Below, piece by piece: positions 1 through 6,269 of a stretch of DNA of 10,556 nt. The translations under genes were made by a program, and so were the position numbers. The DNA is from JBBROS01 sp043748985 (GTDB lineage Bacteria > Pseudomonadota > Alphaproteobacteria > Acetobacterales > Acetobacteraceae): assembly GCA_043748985.1 (NCBI GenBank), contig JAYVEG010000222.1:1-10556 (forward strand), in the 5' to 3' direction. The notes under the pieces are model-generated. The model had not been told where the DNA came from. It searched no databases and saw only the letters and a program-made list of their open reading frames with translations. Numbering within the stretch: position 1 is the stretch's first letter; every line of letters begins with the position of its first letter.

Positions 1-962
1 GGGATGAAGTCGCCCTGGACGGCGGAGTGGGTGGAGCTTTCGGGTGCGGCCACGCCTTCGATGGCGCCGCGGCCGAAGCGCTCGGGGGTGCGGGAGATCT
101 TTTTTTCTGCCGCGTAGCTGACGAAGGAGGCGATGGTGGGTCCGGTGCCTGGGATGAGTGCGCACAGGCTGCCGATCAGCGTGCCGCGGACGATGGGCCA
201 GCCTGCCAGGCGCAGGTCGGCGCGGGAGGGGGCCATGTCGCGCCAGCCGAGGCGCATGGAGCCCTGCGGCACGGGGGCGATGCGGTTCACGCTTTTGAGG
301 AACTCGGCGATGCCGAAGAAGCCGAGGGCGAGTGCGACGATCTCGATGCCGTCGGCGAGGTCCGGGACGCCGAAGGTGAAGCGCTCGAAGCCCGTCGTCA
401 CGTCGGTGCCGACGAGGCCGAGGAGGAGGCCGAGGACTGTCATGGCGATGCCCTTGAGGGGGGAGCCGCGGGCGAGGGTGCTGCCGGCGAGCAGGCCTAC
501 GAACATGAGGGAGCAGATTTCCGCCGGGCCGAATTTCAGGGCGACCTGCACGAGGGCGGGGGCGAAGAAGACCATCTCCGTGATGCCGAAGGAGGCGCCG
601 ACGAAGGCGCCGAGCATGGTGACGCCAAGCGCGGTGCCTCCTTTGCCCTGCAGGGTGAGCGGATAGCCGTCGAGGCAGGTGACGGCGTGGGGCGGATGGC
701 ATGGCAGGTTGAGGAGGATGGAGCAGATCGCGCCGCCGTATTGCGCGCCGTAATAGATGCCGGACAGCATGAGGATGGCGGCCACGGGCGGCATGGCGAA
801 GGTCAATGGCAGCAGGATGGAGATGGCCGCCATCACCCCCATGCCCGGCAGGACGCCGACGATGTTGCCCAGGAGCACGCCGGCCAGGCAGGCCGCCAGG
901 TTTTGCGGGATCAGTGCCACTCCGAAGCCGTGCCAGAGGTCCGCGAGTGCGGTGCCGATCAT
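1..962 (-). CDS. tctA: Tripartite tricarboxylate transporter, large permease subunit TctA (5' part; runs off left edge)
   Basis: Large membrane subunit of a TTT-family secondary transporter for carboxylates; the substrate cannot be read from sequence. I translated 320 codons from the ATG at 962-960. Family landmarks: GVLPGMGVMAAISILLPLTF at about residues 36-55, GIYYGAQYGG at 68-77, a VTCLDGYPLTLQGKGG stretch near 93-108, and a second-half block with ALIPGTGPTIASF and RFGRGAIEGVAAPESS. TctA is normally about 500 residues, so roughly the last third is missing beyond base 1. The start lies 10 bases after the tctB stop, so the two genes are surely co-transcribed. Oddity: the usual PGE-(A/S) signature before the DGY motif reads PCHPPHAV here, and the mirrored PESANNAAA block reads PESSTHSAV. 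Family identity is firm; whether these changes mark a subfamily is inference. Confidence 0.93.
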   Translation of the reverse strand, partial: MIGTALADLWHGFGVALIPQNLAACLAGVLLGNIVGVLPGMGVMAAISILLPLTFAMPPVAAILMLSGIYYGAQYGGAICSILLNLPCHPPHAVTCLDGYPLTLQGKGGTALGVTMLGAFVGASFGITEMVFFAPALVQVALKFGPAEICSLMFVGLLAGSTLARGSPLKGIAMTVLGLLLGLVGTDVTTGFERFTFGVPDLADGIEIVALALGFFGIAEFLKSVNRIAPVPQGSMRLGWRDMAPSRADLRLAGWPIVRGTLIGSLCALIPGTGPTIASFVSYAAEKKISRTPERFGRGAIEGVAAPESSTHSAVQGDFI

Positions 963-972
963 CGGGGTTCCG

Positions 973-1437
973 TCACCAGGCCACGGCCGGCAACTGGATT
1001 CGGAGCGCGTAGTGGAACAGCAACACGCCCACGACAGCGACGCAGGCGGCGAGGATGGCGGCCTGGCGCCAAGTTGCGGTGCGGTCCCCCATCGCGCTGA
1101 TGAAGACGCAGGCGAAGGTGGCGGGCAGCATCCCGGCTGGTTGCGCCAGGGCGATGAAGGCGCCCACGCCGCCGATGATGCACAGCCAGCCGCGCGGTTC
1201 CGGATGGTCCAATCCCTCGGCCGCGTGCGGGTCCTTCTCCGTGGATGGGGCGCCGACGCCGATCGCGACCCCCAGCATCATCAGGATAACGCCGAGCATC
1301 AGCGGAAAAAGTCCTGGCCCCATCGCCTGCAGATCGCCCACGGGATAGCTGGCGGAGACGGTGGCGGCCGCGAGCCCGATCGTCGCGATCACGCCTCCGG
1401 CGAACCGATCCTGATATCGCTTGACCACGGCGAGCAT
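973..1437 (-). CDS. tctB: Tripartite tricarboxylate transporter, small permease subunit TctB
   Basis: Small membrane subunit (154 residues) that pairs with TctA in TTT transporters. The start MLAVVKRYQDRFAGG (ATG at 1437-1435) fits the family, whose members begin just before an RYQD-like segment and the first membrane helix; a frame extension to 1536 adds an arginine-rich, unlike-family leader and is rejected. Visible segments: a helix at about 14-30, the conserved YPVGDLQAMGPGLFPLMLG motif at about 31-49 running into helix two, a soluble loop rich in charged residues at about 64-82, then two more helices at about 84-108 and 118-140. A weak purine run (GGGGAAAG) lies about 15 bases upstream. 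It precedes tctA by 10 bases. The periplasmic binding protein TctC, often next to tctBA, is not adjacent; the divergent neighbour is a broken crtI. Confidence 0.87.
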   Translation of the reverse strand: MLAVVKRYQDRFAGGVIATIGLAAATVSASYPVGDLQAMGPGLFPLMLGVILMMLGVAIGVGAPSTEKDPHAAEGLDHPEPRGWLCIIGGVGAFIALAQPAGMLPATFACVFISAMGDRTATWRQAAILAACVAVVGVLLFHYALRIQLPAVAW

Positions 1438-1554
1438 GCGCACTTTTCGACACTTTCCCCTTGTTGGCGTGAGGGTGGCGCGCCCCGGGCGGCAAAGCCA
1501 ACCCAACATTGCTTTTGGCAAGATATGTCCAGCCATGTTGACGCTAGTGAGCGT

Positions 1555-2268
1555 ATGGATACATTGACATCGAGTGTTCTACCGGCAGGCCTCGATCGCC
1601 GCCCGCATGCCGTGGTGATCGGAAGCGGCTTCGGGGGATTGGCGGCGGCCATCCGGCTTGGGGCTCGTGGTTATCGCGTGACGGTGCTCGAACGGCTTGA
1701 GCAGGCGGGCGGGCGAGCGTTTTCCGCCAGGACGGGTTCACCTTCGACGCCGGGCCGACGATCGTGACGGCGCCCCATTTGTTCGAGGAGTTGTGGGCGC
1801 TGTGCGGTCGGCGGCTTGCGGACGATGTCGATCTTCTGCCGATCGACCCGTTCTATCGCATCCGGTTCCAGGACGGGTCGGTGTTCGAATGTTCCGGCGA
1901 CACTGGCCGGATGCGGGCCGAGGTGGTGCGGTTAAGCCCTGGTGACGTCGATGGCTCCGACGCGTTCATGCGGGACAGCGAGGCGATCTATCGGGTGGGT
2001 TTCGAACAGCTTGGGGACGTGGCGTTCTCCAGCTGGACGGACATGGCGAAGGTGTCGCCGGACCTGCTTCGGCTGGGCGGTCTGCGCAGCGTGCACTCGC
2101 TGATCGCCAAGCACATCAAGAACGAGAAGCTGCGGACGGTGTTCAGTTTCCACCCGCTGCTGGTGGGCGGCGACCCGTTCGCGGCCAGTGCGATCTGTGC
2201 GCTGATCGCCTTCCTCGAGCGGGATGGCGGTGTCCATTTCGCCATGGGCGGGACGGCTGGTGCAGGGG
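1555..2268 (+). pseudogene. crtI: Phytoene desaturase (CrtI) N-terminal half, frameshifted and truncated
   Basis: Remnant of a FAD-dependent carotenoid desaturase. The first frame holds the dinucleotide-binding fold: VVIGSGFGGLAAAIRLGARG followed by VTVLERLEQAGGRA. It breaks near 1720; the family continues in the next-lower frame from CAG at 1728 (QDGFTFDAGPTIVTAPHL, then DPFYRIRFQDGSVFECSGD, SFHPLLVGGDPF, LERDGGVHFAMGGT). A loss of 4 bases (or 1) at the T-run 1720-1723 explains the shift, since CrtI proteins usually read GGRAYVFxQxGF. A second shift follows AMGGT at 2255/2256, after which LVQG is readable until 2268, where homology stops. About 240 of some 500 residues remain, and the substrate-binding and C-terminal FAD-contact parts are gone. 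ATG 1525 is an alternative start. No crtB or other carotenoid gene is nearby. Confidence 0.92.
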
Positions 2269-2388
2269 TAACTCCCCGTCGATCAGTTCGATGGGGTCCT
2301 CGGGCGCGAACGTGCCGGCGTCGACCATGCGACGGTAGGTTGCGGCATCGAGCTTGTGCCGCGCCGGTCCGATTGCACCATCATCCAT
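2269..2388 (-). pseudogene. Uma2-family (DUF820) restriction-endonuclease-like protein, N-terminal fragment
   Basis: Forty codons beginning at ATG 2388-2386 (purine-rich AAAGGCGG just upstream): MDDGAIGPARHKLDAATYRR followed by MVDAGTFAPEDPIELIDGEL. The pattern (ARHxL/F)xxxxYxxMVxAGxFxxxDxxELIDGEL is the typical opening of Uma2 proteins, a PD-(D/E)xK-fold family of about 190 residues common in Cyanobacteria and Acetobacteraceae; function is poorly defined. After codon 40 the frame runs into antisense crtI sequence, so the catalytic core that would carry the acidic residues is absent. The fragment abuts the crtI remnant with no spare base. Recognition rests on the short N-terminal motif only. 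Confidence 0.75.
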
Positions 2389-2457
2389 CGTTCCGCCTTT
2401 TGCGCTGTCAGGGCGTTCCATTACGCCGGTCCGGCACCATCGTGAGGGCGTGTTGGC

Positions 2458-2883
2458 TTATTCGCGGAACACCAACCGTCGGGAGGCCAGGAAATTCGCC
2501 GAGAGGCCTGCCACCGCGCCCGCTGCGATCGCGATCGCCGGGTTGTCGTGGCATGTCTGCGAGAAGGTGATGAGCAGGAAATAGGTTCCCCGGTTCAGCA
2601 CGAGGCCGGACAGGTTGGCGCCCAGGAACCGCAGCCATTGCACCCAGACCGGGCCGGTCCCGCGGCCGCGGAACGTCCACGTCCGGTTCAGCGTGAACGT
2701 CCATGTCGCGGCGATCAGGTATGAGATCGCCCCGGCCGTGTACAGCCCGACCCAGCCCCGCATCGCATAGACGATGGCGATGTCGATCGGGAGTGCGCTG
2801 GTTCCGACGATGCCGAACCGAATGAAGCTGAACAGCAGGGCTTGCCGCTCGGGCGTCAGCACGTGCATCAACCGGGTCTTCAT
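2458..2883 (-). CDS. GtrA-family small membrane protein
   Basis: A 141-residue protein with four predicted helices (about 20-41, 46-66, 82-107, 115-133). The GtrA family signature is visible: FxRFGIVG in helix one, a TWTFTLNRTWTFRGR segment after helix two, WLRF opening helix three, and SANFLASRRLVFRE at the C-terminus (hydrophobic helix then basic -R-x-x-F). GtrA proteins are linked to moving or handling undecaprenyl-phosphate-linked sugars across the inner membrane; no glycosyltransferase partner is present here. Its ATG (2883-2881) overlaps the tsaC stop in ATGA, so translation is probably coupled; longer in-frame extensions lie inside tsaC and look like shadow. The pairing with a tRNA-modification gene probably reflects operon placement rather than shared function (inference). 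Confidence 0.87.
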   Translation of the reverse strand: MKTRLMHVLTPERQALLFSFIRFGIVGTSALPIDIAIVYAMRGWVGLYTAGAISYLIAATWTFTLNRTWTFRGRGTGPVWVQWLRFLGANLSGLVLNRGTYFLLITFSQTCHDNPAIAIAAGAVAGLSANFLASRRLVFRE

Positions 2884-3860
2884 GGGCGCCGGGCCGCGGC
2901 GCGCTGCAGCCGGTCGTTGATGGCCATACCGAGGCCGTTTTCCGGCACGTCCATCGCTGCGATTCCCTGCAGGCCGAGCCGGGCGCCCTCTGCGTCCAGC
3001 CACCGCAATCCCTCGAACAGGCGCGAGGCGGCCTCGGCCACATCGCCGGCCGCGCTCAGTTGGAAGACCGCGCCGGCCTGTGTTGTTGCGGGGCCGAATG
3101 CCAGCAGCCCCTCATTTTCGGCGGCCCGCACCGCCTGCATCCGGACGGGCAGCGCGGGGGCGTAGTGCGACACCATCAGACCCGGCGACCGGAGCGTTTG
3201 CGACGCCTGTGCCGCCGCGGGGGTGATGCCCCGTCCGATCGGGCCCAGCACCTGCTCGATCGCCTCGATCGTCACACCGCCGGGGCGCAGCAGGCAGGGC
3301 GCGCCGGCGGCGAGGTCGATCACGGTGCTCTCGATGCCCACCGGGCAGGGGCCGCAATCCAGCACTGCCGCGATCCGGCCTTCCAGCCCGGCCATCACAT
3401 GCTGCGCCGAGGTTGGCGAGACGCTGCCGGAGCGATTGGCCGAGGGGGCCGCGACGGGGCGCCCCACTGCCCGCAACAACGCCAGCGCCGCGTCATGTGC
3501 CGGGACGCGCACCGCGAGGGTTTCGAGCCCGGCGCCGGCCAGGAGCGCGACCGGACAGGTGACGCGTCGAGGCAGCACCATCGTCAGCGGCCCTGGCCAG
3601 AATGCGGCGGCGAGGGCCTGCGCCGCGTCGCTGGCATCCACGTGGGCGAAGGCCGCAGCGGCATGGGGATAGTGGCAGATCAGGGGATTGAAATGCGGCC
3701 GGCCCTTGGCTGTGAAGATCGCTGCCACGGCCTTGGGGTTCGTTGCGTCGGCGCCGAGTCCGTAGACCGTTTCTGTCCCGAACGCGACCAGGTCGCCGGC
3801 CAGCAACAGGCGCACGGCGCGGTGGATTCCCGCCGTATCGGGCGGCAGCAGGGCCGTCAC
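2880..3860 (-). CDS. tsaC: L-threonylcarbamoyladenylate synthase (Sua5/YrdC/YwlC family)
   Basis: Makes threonylcarbamoyl-AMP from threonine, bicarbonate and ATP, the first step of t6A37 modification of ANN-decoding tRNAs; cytoplasmic and usually essential. At 326 residues it is the long Sua5 form. In order: GTETVYGLGADATN (about 28-41), AIFTAKGRPHFNPLICH (about 47-63, the KxR nucleotide-binding loop), FWPGPLTMVLPRR, LAVRVPAH, APSANRSGSVSPTSA (about 138-152), GIESTVIDL (about 175-183), LLRPGGVT, then the linker RSPGLMVSHYAP (about 224-235) leading into the C-terminal Sua5 domain. The start is GTG at 3860-3858, overlapping the cysQ stop as GTGA; this gives the family N-terminus just before the IxxAVxxLxxG helix, while upstream ATGs lie deep in cysQ. 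It is the middle gene of cysQ-tsaC-gtrA. Confidence 0.95.
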   Translation of the reverse strand: MTALLPPDTAGIHRAVRLLLAGDLVAFGTETVYGLGADATNPKAVAAIFTAKGRPHFNPLICHYPHAAAAFAHVDASDAAQALAAAFWPGPLTMVLPRRVTCPVALLAGAGLETLAVRVPAHDAALALLRAVGRPVAAPSANRSGSVSPTSAQHVMAGLEGRIAAVLDCGPCPVGIESTVIDLAAGAPCLLRPGGVTIEAIEQVLGPIGRGITPAAAQASQTLRSPGLMVSHYAPALPVRMQAVRAAENEGLLAFGPATTQAGAVFQLSAAGDVAEAASRLFEGLRWLDAEGARLGLQGIAAMDVPENGLGMAINDRLQRAAARRP

Positions 3861-4624
3861 GGAACCCCGGTGCACACGAAGGGCGGGTTCTCCCAGCCGG
3901 GTTTGCCGTAGCCGAGGGCCGCGCCGTCCATGGTGCATAGTCGTCCGCCGGCCGCCTCCAGCACTGCCTGCGGCCCTGCGGTGTCCCATTCCATGGTGCG
4001 CCCGAATCGCGGGTAGAGGTCGCCTGCGCCCTCGGCGACGCGGACGATCTTCAGGGCTGAGCCCATGTTCGTGACCGCCGCGACGGTGCGTCCCTGGAGG
4101 AACGCGCCCAGGTGCGGGTCCTGCGCGTAATGCCGGCTGGCCAGTACATGGATGCCCTCGGGCGGGGGTGTGCGCGCGCGTATGGGGCGTTCGCCTGCCC
4201 CTGTGCGCTTCCAGGCGCGCGGGCTGTCGCCGAGCATGCCGCCGAACAACTCGCCATAGGCTGGGACGCCGACGACGCCCAGGACCGGCCGGCCATCGCG
4301 GATCAGGCCGATGTTGACGGTGAACTCGTCACGCAGGGCGGCGAACTCCCGGGTGCCGTCGAGGGGGTCCACGAGCCAGTATTCGCTTCCGCAGGCGTGA
4401 CGATGGCCGGCCTCCATTTCCTCCTCGGCGATGGCCGGGATGTGGGGGGCTGCGCCGCGCAGGCCTTCGAGGATCAGAGCCTCGGCGGCGTGGTCGGCTT
4501 CGGTCACCGGGCTGGCGTCGGCCTTGCGCAGGGTCTCGAACCCGCGCGCGCGGATCGCGAGGATGACTGCGCCTGCACGGCGCGCCAGGTCGGCAGCGAG
4601 ATCGAGGAGGGCGTCATCATCCAT
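3857..4624 (-). CDS. cysQ: 3'(2'),5'-bisphosphate nucleotidase CysQ / inositol monophosphatase family
   Basis: A 255-residue Mg2+-dependent phosphatase of the FIG superfamily. Metal-site motifs are complete: AEEE at about 66-69, VDPLDGTREF at 85-94, and WDTAGPQAVLEAAGG at 213-227. TLRKADASPVTEADHAAE (about 31-48) and the TREF following the DPLDGT motif favour CysQ, which hydrolyses PAP to AMP during sulfate assimilation, over a true inositol monophosphatase. First gene of a minus-strand operon, its TGA overlapping the tsaC GTG. The start ATG (4624-4622, MDDDALLDLAADLARRAGAV) is set by homology. There is no Shine-Dalgarno sequence in front of it and a plausible -10 element lies six bases upstream, so the message may be leaderless. 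The reading frame stays open upstream across pepA, but that stretch is antisense. Confidence 0.92.
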   Translation of the reverse strand: MDDDALLDLAADLARRAGAVILAIRARGFETLRKADASPVTEADHAAEALILEGLRGAAPHIPAIAEEEMEAGHRHACGSEYWLVDPLDGTREFAALRDEFTVNIGLIRDGRPVLGVVGVPAYGELFGGMLGDSPRAWKRTGAGERPIRARTPPPEGIHVLASRHYAQDPHLGAFLQGRTVAAVTNMGSALKIVRVAEGAGDLYPRFGRTMEWDTAGPQAVLEAAGGRLCTMDGAALGYGKPGWENPPFVCTGVP

Positions 4625-4630
4625 TATTCT

Positions 4631-4659
4631 GGTGTAACCCCGCTGTCCCGCTCCGCCAA
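4631..4659 (-). promoter_or_regulatory. Candidate leaderless promoter of cysQ-tsaC-gtrA
   Basis: On the minus strand TTGGCG (4659-4654) and TACACC (4636-4631) are separated by exactly 17 bases, with four and three matches to the sigma-70 hexamers. Only six bases then separate the -10 box from the cysQ ATG, which would put the transcript start at or next to the A of ATG. The lack of a Shine-Dalgarno site agrees with this. Pattern match only. Confidence 0.4.
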
Positions 4660-4695
4660 GCACGTCGTCGGGCGGGGCGTTATGTCCCGCCAGCC

Positions 4696-4723
4696 TAGCC
4701 ATCCCTGAACGCGCTGCTACACT
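4696..4723 (+). promoter_or_regulatory. Candidate sigma-70 promoter of pepA
   Basis: TAGCCA (4696-4701) and TACACT (4718-4723), spaced 16 bases, each match four of six consensus positions. A start near 4730 would leave an 18-base leader carrying the AAGGA ribosome site at 4737-4741, six bases before the pepA ATG. It sits back to back with the cysQ promoter candidate in a 123-base divergent gap. Confidence 0.33.
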
Positions 4724-4747
4724 CGGTCCACCCATGAAGGACCCCGA

Positions 4748-6208
4748 ATGATCGAGATCGCGTTCGCTGCCGCCCAGGCCCCCGAGGCCGGGGCGCTGGC
4801 CCTGTTGTGCATCGAGAACCAGCCGCTTGCCGGTCTGGCCGCCACCGTGGATGCGGCCTGCGACGGCGCGATCGGTCGGGCGTCCAAGGCCGCGGAGTTC
4901 ACTGCGAAGAAGGGGCAGATCTGCACTGTTCTGGCCCCTGGCGCCGGGCTGCAGCGCGTTGTGCTGGTGGGTGTGGGCAAGCCTGAGGACCATACGGCCC
5001 GGGGCATGGAGGAGGCCGGCGGTGTGGCGGCGAGTGCGCTGTCGCGTGATCCGGTTGCCGCGATCGCTGCCGACGGGATGCCGCCCGACCACGCCACTGC
5101 CGCGGCGTTGGGCGCGATGCTGCGGTCCTACCGCTTCGACAAGTATCGCACCAAGGAGGCGCAGGACGCCAAGCCGCGGCTGACGACCCTGACCATCCTG
5201 ACGGACGAACCGGACGCCGCCCGTGGGGCTTTTCCGGCTGCGCGCGCCATTGCAGAGGGCGCCCGGCTGGCGCGCGACCTGATCAGCGAGCCGCCCAACG
5301 TGCTGAACCCGGCCGAGATGGCGGAGCGGTGCAGGGCGCTGACCGAGCTTGGCGTGGTGGTGGAGGTGCTGGGCCCGGCCGAGCTCGAAGGTTTCGGCGC
5401 GCTGTTGGGGGTGTCGGCCGGGAGCGTCAACGAGCCGCGTGTGGTGGTCATGCAGTGGAATGGCGGCACCCCAGGGGACCGGCCGGTCTGTGCTGTGGGC
5501 AAGGGCGTTACGTTCGACACCGGGGGCATCAGCATCAAGCCGGCCGCCGGCATGGGCGACATGAAGTGGGACATGGCGGGGGCCGGGGCGGTGGTCGGCC
5601 TGATGGCGGCGCTGGCCGGGCGCCGCGCGCGGGCGAACGTCGTGGGCATTGTCGGGCTGAGCGAGAACATGCCCAGTGGCACGGCGATGCGCCCGGGCGA
5701 CGTCGTCACCAGCCTGTCGGGCCAGACCATCGAGGTGCTGAACACCGACGCGGAAGGGCGGCTGGTACTGGCCGACGTCATCTGGTATGCCGAAACCCGG
5801 TTCAACCCCGCGATCACCGTCGATCTCGCGACGCTGACGGGTGCGATCATCGTCGGGCTTGGTCACGAGTATGGCGGCATGTTCAGCAACGACGATACGC
5901 TGGCCATGCGCCTGGTGGCGGCCGGGCAGGCGACGGGCGAGCACGTTTGGCGGATGCCGTTGGGTGAGGCCTATGACAAGCTGATCCGCAGCGACATCGC
6001 CGACATGAAGAATATCGGCGGCCGCCCGGGGGGGGCCATCATCGGCGCGCAGTTCATCCAGCGTTTCGTGCGCGGGCCCTGGGCGCATCTCGATATCGCG
6101 GGCATGGCGTGGAGCACGAAGGATACCGCGACGATCCCCAAGGGCGCGACCGCCTATGGGCTGCGCCTGCTCGACCGGCTGGTCGCCGACCACTACGAAC
6201 CCAAATGA
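4748..6208 (+). CDS. pepA: Leucyl aminopeptidase PepA (M17)
   Basis: Cytosolic dizinc/manganese aminopeptidase that removes N-terminal residues, classically leucine, from peptides; M17 enzymes are hexamers. 486 residues, the usual length. The N-terminal macro-like domain spans about 1-165, with a linker ending in RDLISEPPNVLNPAEMAER. In the catalytic domain every canonical residue is present with E. coli PepA spacing: K252, D257, K264, D275 (KGVTFDTGGISIKPAAGMGD then KWDMAGAG), and D334, E336, R338 (NTDAEGRLVLAD). The late motifs MPLGEAYDKLIRSDIADMKN, GGRPGGAIIGAQFI and WAHLDIAG are intact. The start ATG 4748 has AAGGA six bases upstream. A second, diverged M17 gene follows after 61 bases, probably in the same transcript. 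In E. coli PepA also binds DNA; nothing here tests that. Confidence 0.97.
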   Translation: MIEIAFAAAQAPEAGALALLCIENQPLAGLAATVDAACDGAIGRASKAAEFTAKKGQICTVLAPGAGLQRVVLVGVGKPEDHTARGMEEAGGVAASALSRDPVAAIAADGMPPDHATAAALGAMLRSYRFDKYRTKEAQDAKPRLTTLTILTDEPDAARGAFPAARAIAEGARLARDLISEPPNVLNPAEMAERCRALTELGVVVEVLGPAELEGFGALLGVSAGSVNEPRVVVMQWNGGTPGDRPVCAVGKGVTFDTGGISIKPAAGMGDMKWDMAGAGAVVGLMAALAGRRARANVVGIVGLSENMPSGTAMRPGDVVTSLSGQTIEVLNTDAEGRLVLADVIWYAETRFNPAITVDLATLTGAIIVGLGHEYGGMFSNDDTLAMRLVAAGQATGEHVWRMPLGEAYDKLIRSDIADMKNIGGRPGGAIIGAQFIQRFVRGPWAHLDIAGMAWSTKDTATIPKGATAYGLRLLDRLVADHYEPK

Positions 6209-6269
6209 TAGCGGTTGATCGGGTAGGGTGGGGTTCGCCGGCACCGTGCCGCCGGGTTCGAGCGGCCTG

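Noticed and set aside
27..1100. A 357-codon plus-strand frame opposite tctA
   Set aside because: Product is a low-complexity G/A/E/H/R mixture with no motif; it is the antisense shadow of a GC-rich membrane-protein gene.
1564..1569. Perfect TTGACA on the plus strand
   Set aside because: It lies inside the first codons of the crtI remnant and no -10-like hexamer lies 16-18 bases downstream.
1728..1767. Programmed frameshift in crtI
   Set aside because: There is a second frameshift and the 3' half is deleted, so decay explains it; CrtI enzymes are not known to use recoding.
2269..2570. Continuation of the second crtI frame beyond the junction
   Set aside because: CrtI homology ends at 2268; the rest is arginine-rich readthrough antisense to the Uma2 fragment and gtrA.
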